9,213 nt of DNA. Origin: an uncultured Streptococcus sp. GTDB lineage: Bacteria > Bacillota > Bacilli > Lactobacillales > Streptococcaceae. The stretch is from assembly GCA_902480035.1 (NCBI GenBank), contig CABSRC010000067.1, forward strand, positions 1 through 9,213. The letters are read 5' to 3'. This document shows positions 5,901 through 9,213 of this stretch, piece after piece (position 1 is the stretch's first letter; each line of letters starts with the position of its first letter). Both the position numbers and the translations under genes were made by a program. Under the pieces are notes generated by a model, which had not been told where the DNA came from, did no database searches, and saw only the letters and a list, made by a program, of their open reading frames with translations.

Positions 5901-6776
5901 ATGAGAATTGCAGATTATAGCGTGACCAAGGCAGTGCTGGAGCGTCACGGATTTACCTTTAAAAAATCCTTCGGTCAAAACTTTTTGACCGATACCAACA
6001 TCCTTCAAAAAATTGTGGATACGGCAGAGATCGATAAGCAGGTCAATGTCATCGAAATCGGTCCTGGAATTGGAGCTTTGACTGAGTTCTTGGCGGAAAA
6101 TGCGGCAGAAGTCATGGCCTTTGAGATCGATGACCGCCTGGTTCCCATTTTGGCGGATACCTTACGGGATTTTGACAATGTCACGGTTGTCAACCAAGAC
6201 ATCCTCAAGGTAGACCTCAACCAGTACATCGCAGAGTTTAAAAATCCAGACCTTCCGATCAAGGTGGTGGCTAACCTTCCGTATTACATCACAACTCCTA
6301 TCCTCATGCACTTGATCGAATCCAAGATTCCTTTCCAAGAATTTGTGGTCATGATGCAAAAAGAGGTGGCAGACCGCATCTCGGCTGAGCCCAATACCAA
6401 GGCTTATGGTTCTTTATCCATTGCAGTCCAATACTATATGACTGCCAAGGTAGCCTTTATCGTGCCTCGCACCGTCTTTGTGCCAGCACCAAACGTCGAC
6501 TCTGCCATTTTGAAGATGGTCCGTCGCGAAGAACCAGCAGTAGCAGTCAAGGATGAAGATTTCTTCTTCTCTGTCAGCAAGGCTAGCTTTGTCCACCGAC
6601 GCAAAACGCTTTGGAACAACTTGACCAGTCGCTTTGGCAAGACCGAAGAAATCAAAGCCAAGCTGGAAGCAGGAATCCAAGCTGCAGGCCTGCAACCTTC
6701 TGTACGAGGAGAAGCTCTCAGCTTAGAAGACTTCGCCCGCCTAGCAGATAGCCTTCTAGAAGCAGGAATAAAATAA
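5901..6776 (+). CDS. rsmA: 16S rRNA (adenine1518-N6/adenine1519-N6)-dimethyltransferase
   Basis: A 291-residue SAM-dependent methyltransferase (KsgA) that dimethylates two adjacent adenines in the 3'-terminal helix of 16S rRNA during late 30S assembly; its loss gives kasugamycin resistance. Motif I is EIGPGIGALT (52-61), the SAM ribose-binding acidic residue is Glu75 in AFEIDDRL, Asp100 in VNQDIL contacts the adenine, and the catalytic motif IV is NLPYYITTP (N125-L-P-Y128). The N-terminal block FKKSFGQNFLTD (20-31) is the family's RNA-binding signature. The C-terminal helical domain (about 200-291) contains the conserved VPAPNVDSAILKM and SFVHRRKTLWNNL. Length is normal. The ATG has only a weak purine-rich site (AAGAGAAAA), yet the N-terminus MRIADYSVTKAVLERHGF matches the remembered streptococcal protein. 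It is probably co-transcribed with tatD-rnmV; I see no strong promoter in the 52-base gap. Confidence 0.97.
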   Translation: MRIADYSVTKAVLERHGFTFKKSFGQNFLTDTNILQKIVDTAEIDKQVNVIEIGPGIGALTEFLAENAAEVMAFEIDDRLVPILADTLRDFDNVTVVNQDILKVDLNQYIAEFKNPDLPIKVVANLPYYITTPILMHLIESKIPFQEFVVMMQKEVADRISAEPNTKAYGSLSIAVQYYMTAKVAFIVPRTVFVPAPNVDSAILKMVRREEPAVAVKDEDFFFSVSKASFVHRRKTLWNNLTSRFGKTEEIKAKLEAGIQAAGLQPSVRGEALSLEDFARLADSLLEAGIK

Positions 6777-6781
6777 CAGAA

Positions 6782-6818
6782 AAGACATGAGCTTCATAGC
6801 TCATGTCTTGTTTGTTGT
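6782..6818. terminator. Bidirectional terminator between rsmA and the tRNA genes
   Basis: A perfect 12-bp stem, AAGACATGAGCT (6782-6793) with AGCTCATGTCTT (6798-6809), and a four-base loop. On the plus strand GTTTGTTG follows; on the minus strand the stem is followed by TTCTGTTATTTTATT. It lies between the rsmA stop and the 3' end of the converging tRNA-Ser gene and can serve both. Confidence 0.82.
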
Positions 6819-6821
6819 AGA

Positions 6822-6910
6822 AGGAAAGGACGGGATTTGAACCCGCGCGTGAATAAAATCCACTTGCCGGATTTCGAGTCCGGTGCCGTACCGAGCTGGG
6901 CCACCTTTCC
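6822..6910 (-). tRNA. tRNA-Ser(CGA)
   Basis: Read on the minus strand from 6910: acceptor GGAAAGG pairs with CCTTTCC (7 bp); D stem GCC/GGC; anticodon stem CCGGA/TCCGG around loop CTCGAAA, giving anticodon CGA for the UCG serine codon; a long class II variable arm with stem GTGGAT/ATTCAC (one G-U pair) and a three-base loop; T stem GCGGG/CCCGT with loop TTCAAAT. No CCA is encoded, so the CCA-adding enzyme must act. The base in the discriminator position (complement of 6822) is T, whereas bacterial serine tRNAs usually have G. It lies four bases downstream of tRNA-Leu in the same transcript. Confidence 0.93.
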
Positions 6911-6914
6911 AAGA

Positions 6915-6997
6915 TGCGGAGAAAGGGATTTGAACCCTCACGCCCGAAGGGGCACATGCGCCTGAAGCATGCGTGTCTGCCGTTCCACCACCTCCGC
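6915..6997 (-). tRNA. tRNA-Leu(CAG)
   Basis: Read on the minus strand from 6997: acceptor GCGGAGG pairs with TCTCCGC (one G-U pair); anticodon stem CATGC/GCATG around loop TTCAGGC, giving anticodon CAG for the CUG leucine codon; a class II variable arm with GCCC/GGGC around CTTC; T stem GAGGG/CCCTT with loop TTCAAAT; discriminator A as expected for leucine. The 83-base length is normal and no CCA is encoded. It is the first gene of a two-tRNA operon. Confidence 0.96.
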
Positions 6998-7005
6998 ATA
7001 GTTCT

Positions 7006-7033
7006 ATTATACACTTTTTAGGAAAAATGCCAA
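7006..7033 (-). promoter_or_regulatory. Promoter of the tRNA-Leu/tRNA-Ser operon
   Basis: On the minus strand, TTGGCA (7033-7028), a 16-base spacer and a perfect TATAAT (7011-7006). The expected transcription start, about seven bases past the -10, is near 6999, only about two bases before the mature 5' end of tRNA-Leu. Confidence 0.78.
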
Positions 7034-7116
7034 GGAAAAAAAGGAAGGTGCCCTTTCCCGAATTCTGCTAAAAGACAAGTCATAACAGATACTCCGTCTT
7101 CTGTTTCTATCCATTT

Positions 7117-7173
7117 AAAAAACGAACCTATTCGTTTCTAAAAGCGTCCGGAGAGGTTCACTTTTCGTTTTTT
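7117..7173. repeat. Competing inverted repeats upstream of rsgA
   Basis: AACGAA (7121-7126) can pair locally with TTCGTT (7131-7136; loop CCTA). The same left arm, extended as AAAAAACGAA (7117-7126), can instead pair with TTCGTTTTTT (7164-7173), with an inner GAACCT/AGGTTC pairing (7124-7129 with 7154-7159) as a further alternative. The outer form ends in a T-run on either strand, so it resembles a terminator. The surrounding noncoding stretch (6998-7244) otherwise holds only the divergent tRNA and rsgA promoters. Confidence 0.5.
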
Positions 7174-7207
7174 CTTATCAAGCAATCCAGCCTTATTTCT
7201 CATTTTT

Positions 7208-7216
7208 TGGTATAAT
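7208..7216 (+). promoter_or_regulatory. Extended -10 promoter of rsgA-rpe-thiN
   Basis: TGGTATAAT with TATAAT at 7211-7216 and the extended TG at 7208-7209. No convincing -35 at the right spacing. Start expected near 7223, about 22 bases before rsgA. Confidence 0.7.
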
Positions 7217-7244
7217 AGGAGTATTAATCTCAAAGGAGTGCGAT

Positions 7245-8123
7245 TTGCAAGGAACAATCGTTAAGGCCTTGGCTGGCTTCTACTACGTGGAGTCAGACGG
7301 GCACATTTACCAGACACGGGCTCGTGGAAATTTTAGAAAAAAAGGACAGACTCCTTATGTGGGGGATCAGGTGGAGTTTTCTGCTGAAGAGAATTCAGAA
7401 GGCTACATCTTGAGCATTGCCCCTCGTAAAAATAGCCTCGTACGCCCTCCTATTGTCAATATTGATCAGGCAGTAGTGATTATGTCAGCTAAGGAGCCAG
7501 ATTTCAACGCCAATCTTTTAGACCGTTTTCTGGTTCTTTTGGAGCATAAGGGGATTCATCCCATTGTCTATATTTCAAAACTGGACTTGTTAGAAGATAT
7601 GGAAGACATCCACTACTACCAAGGAATCTACCAGGTTATTGGCTATGATTTTGTCTTGTCGATTGAGGAACTCTTGCCCCTTTTGACCAATCAAACCACG
7701 GTCTTTATGGGGCAGACTGGTGTAGGAAAATCGACCTTGCTCAATAAAATCGCTCCGGATCTGGAGCTTGAAACGGGTGAGATTTCAGATAGTCTGGGGC
7801 GCGGTCGACACACGACCCGAGCTGTCAGCTTTTACCATTTAAATGGAGGAAAGATCGCAGATACGCCTGGCTTCTCCTCCCTTGATTACGAAGTGACGAC
7901 CAGTGAAGATTTAAATCAAGCCTTCCCAGAGATCGCCGATGTGAGCCACTCTTGTAAATTTCGTACCTGTACCCACACGCATGAGCCCGCTTGTGCGGTG
8001 AAACCAGCCGTTGAAAGAGAGGAAATTGCGCCTTTCCGTTATGAGGATTACTTGCAATTTCTAAGTGAGATTGAAAACCGTCGCGAAACCTATAAAAAAG
8101 TTTCGAAAAAAATGCCAAAATAG
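7245..8123 (+). CDS. rsgA: Small ribosomal subunit biogenesis GTPase RsgA
   Basis: A 292-residue circularly permuted GTPase (YjeQ/YloQ) that binds the 30S subunit and helps its late maturation. Domains in order: an N-terminal OB-fold (about 1-65, GTIVKALAGFYYVES, RGNFRKKGQTPYVGDQVEF); the permuted G domain with G4 as SKLD (111-114) first, then G1 GQTGVGKST (156-164), G2 within GRGRHTTR (185-192) and G3 DTPG (206-209); and a C-terminal zinc site from Cys237, Cys242, His244 and Cys250 (CKFRTCTHTHEPAC). Length and motif order are those of the family; the G4 motif has Ser where Asn or Thr is more usual. The start is TTG, set by AAAGGAG (7232-7238) and the family N-terminus. It leads an operon; rpe starts 14 bases after its stop codon. 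Confidence 0.96.
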   Translation: MQGTIVKALAGFYYVESDGHIYQTRARGNFRKKGQTPYVGDQVEFSAEENSEGYILSIAPRKNSLVRPPIVNIDQAVVIMSAKEPDFNANLLDRFLVLLEHKGIHPIVYISKLDLLEDMEDIHYYQGIYQVIGYDFVLSIEELLPLLTNQTTVFMGQTGVGKSTLLNKIAPDLELETGEISDSLGRGRHTTRAVSFYHLNGGKIADTPGFSSLDYEVTTSEDLNQAFPEIADVSHSCKFRTCTHTHEPACAVKPAVEREEIAPFRYEDYLQFLSEIENRRETYKKVSKKMPK

Positions 8124-8137
8124 GAGACACTACAACG

Positions 8138-8797
8138 ATGAAAACAATGAAAATTGCACCCTCAATTTTGAGTGCCGATTATGCCAATTTTGAAAGTGAA
8201 TTGAAACGCTTAGAAGCAGCAGGAGCTGACTATGCCCATATCGATGTCATGGATGGCCATTTTGTGCCCAATATCAGCTTTGGAGCTGGTGTCGTAGAGA
8301 GCATGCGTCCACATAGCAAGTTGGTTTTTGATTGCCACTTGATGGTCACCAATCCTGAACACCATATCGAGGAATTTGCCCGTGCAGGTGCTGATATCAT
8401 CAGCATCCATGTGGAAGCTACTCCCCATATTCACGGAGCTCTTCAAAAAATTCGTCAAGCAGGTGTGAAGGCGAGTGTTGTGATCAATCCAGGAACTCCT
8501 GTAGACAGTATCAAACATGTCTTGAACTTGGTGGATCAAGTCTTGGTCATGACCGTTAATCCAGGATTTGGTGGCCAAGCCTTCTTGCCTGAAACCATGG
8601 ACAAGGTGCGCGAATTAGCCACTCTTCGTGAAGAAAAAGGATTCGACTTTGATATCGAAGTGGATGGTGGAATTGATGACCAAACTATTTCGCAAGCAAA
8701 AGAAGCTGGGGCCAATGTCTTTGTAGCAGGTTCTTATGTCTTTAATGGAGATGTTAATGAGCGCGTTCAAACGCTCCGAGATGCAGTAAATGGGTAA
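8138..8797 (+). CDS. rpe: Ribulose-phosphate 3-epimerase
   Basis: A 219-residue TIM-barrel enzyme that interconverts D-ribulose 5-phosphate and D-xylulose 5-phosphate in the pentose phosphate pathway, in the cytoplasm. The N-terminal IAPSILSADYANF, the metal ligands His34 and Asp36 (HIDVMDGHFVPNISFG), His67 (FDCHLMV) and Asp176 (EVDGGI), the phosphate-binding VMTVNPGFGGQ (138-147) and the GSYVF near the end are all present; Asp36 and Asp176 are the acid/base pair. Length is normal. AGGAGAC (8122-8128), overlapping the rsgA stop, is the ribosome site for ATG 8138. The stop TAA overlaps the start of the next gene. Proximity to the thiamine pyrophosphokinase gene is common in Firmicutes; xylulose 5-phosphate feeds the thiamine-diphosphate enzyme transketolase. 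Confidence 0.97.
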   Translation: MKTMKIAPSILSADYANFESELKRLEAAGADYAHIDVMDGHFVPNISFGAGVVESMRPHSKLVFDCHLMVTNPEHHIEEFARAGADIISIHVEATPHIHGALQKIRQAGVKASVVINPGTPVDSIKHVLNLVDQVLVMTVNPGFGGQAFLPETMDKVRELATLREEKGFDFDIEVDGGIDDQTISQAKEAGANVFVAGSYVFNGDVNERVQTLRDAVNG

Positions 8798-9213
8798 CAT
8801 CGCAATACTGGCGGGAGGTGACAGCACGCTCTTGCCAAAAGATCATGACGCTTATGTAGGCGTTGATGGTGGCTGTTTGAAGCTACTGGAACAAGGTCTG
8901 CCTTTAGATATAGCTGTGGGGGATTTCGATTCCGTCTCTGAGACCGATTTGCGCAAGATCCAAACCCAAGCCAAGCAAGTTGTTCAATCCGTCCCTGAAA
9001 AGAACGATACGGATTTGGAATTGGCCTTGAAAGCAGTCTTTGAAGCCTATCCAGAGGCTGCGGTCACTGTTTACGGTGCCTTTGGTGGTCGCTTGGATCA
9101 CTTTTTGTCCAATATCTTTTTGCCGACCGATCCAGACCTAGCTCCCTACATGGAGCAGATCCAATTAGTCGATGGTCAAAATCGCTTGATCTACAGACCA
9201 GCAGGTTGCCATG
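8790..9213 (+). CDS. thiN: Thiamine pyrophosphokinase, N-terminal two thirds (cut by window end)
   Basis: The frame from ATG 8790 runs open to the window end: 141 residues of a protein usually about 210 long. It transfers pyrophosphate from ATP to thiamine, giving thiamine diphosphate. Visible family blocks: AILAGGDS (5-12), VDGG (25-28), GDFDSVS (44-50) with its catalytic acidic residues, EKNDTDLELAL (70-80) and GAFGGRLDH (96-104), then NIFLPTDPDLAPYMEQIQLVDGQN. The missing part should hold the C-terminal beta-sandwich that binds thiamine. The start overlaps the rpe stop by eight bases (ATGGGTAA) and has only a weak ribosome site, so translation is probably coupled to rpe. The short name thiN is used for this enzyme in Firmicutes. 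Confidence 0.93.
   Translation, partial: MGNIAILAGGDSTLLPKDHDAYVGVDGGCLKLLEQGLPLDIAVGDFDSVSETDLRKIQTQAKQVVQSVPEKNDTDLELALKAVFEAYPEAAVTVYGAFGGRLDHFLSNIFLPTDPDLAPYMEQIQLVDGQNRLIYRPAGCH

Noticed and set aside
6718..7014. A 98-codon open frame on the minus strand
   Set aside because: It runs through both tRNA genes and the terminator; its peptide is simply translated tRNA sequence.
1..9213. Mobile element, CRISPR array or horizontally acquired island
   Set aside because: No transposase, integrase, regular repeats or compositional break was seen; the tRNA 3' ends show no attachment-like duplication in the window.

Overview
This window looks like a chromosomal core region of a Streptococcus, probably of the sanguinis/mitis/parasanguinis type. 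That judgement is mine from protein sequences that closely resemble the remembered pneumococcal RnpA, YidC1, KhpB/EloR, RnmV, RsmA and thiamine pyrophosphokinase, and from low-GC Gram-positive features: strong Shine-Dalgarno sites, extended -10 promoters, T-tailed hairpin terminators and tRNA genes without encoded CCA. The exact species is not determinable here. I see no IS element, phage gene, CRISPR array or rRNA.

Layout. Positions 1-446 hold the 3' end of a TDT-family membrane transporter gene. Positions 532-1209 encode a CPBP-family membrane protein with its own promoter and a terminator. Positions 1288-3409 form the rnpA-yidC-khpB(jag) operon, with its promoter at 1231-1258 overlapping the preceding terminator and its own terminator at 3433-3465. 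A poorly characterised gene (3485-4114, possibly HI_0552-like) follows, then monocistronic rpmH (4262-4396) with a consensus promoter, a structured leader and a strong terminator. Positions 4522-6776 carry tatD, rnmV and rsmA. A hairpin at 6782-6809 lies between rsmA and two converging minus-strand tRNA genes, tRNA-Leu(CAG) and tRNA-Ser(CGA). After an intergenic region with competing inverted repeats (7117-7173), a second plus-strand operon encodes rsgA, rpe and thiamine pyrophosphokinase, the last cut by the window edge.

How the genes fit together. Most of the window is RNA maturation, ribosome assembly and membrane-protein biogenesis: RnpA (tRNA 5' processing), RnmV (5S rRNA maturation), RsmA (16S rRNA dimethylation and 30S checkpoint), RsgA (late 30S GTPase), L34, two tRNAs, the YidC insertase and the KH/R3H RNA-binding protein KhpB. 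TatD, Rpe and the thiamine kinase are metabolic or nuclease passengers; transketolase, which shares substrates with Rpe, uses thiamine diphosphate, so the rpe-thiN pairing has a biochemical logic.

I did not find a convincing new biological system. The points most worth a second look are the switch-like inverted repeats upstream of rsgA, the uncharacterised gene between khpB and rpmH, the palindrome in the rpmH leader, the near-leaderless tRNA operon with an unusual U at the serine tRNA discriminator position, and the high share of non-ATG starts (rnpA, yidC, rpmH, rnmV, rsgA).
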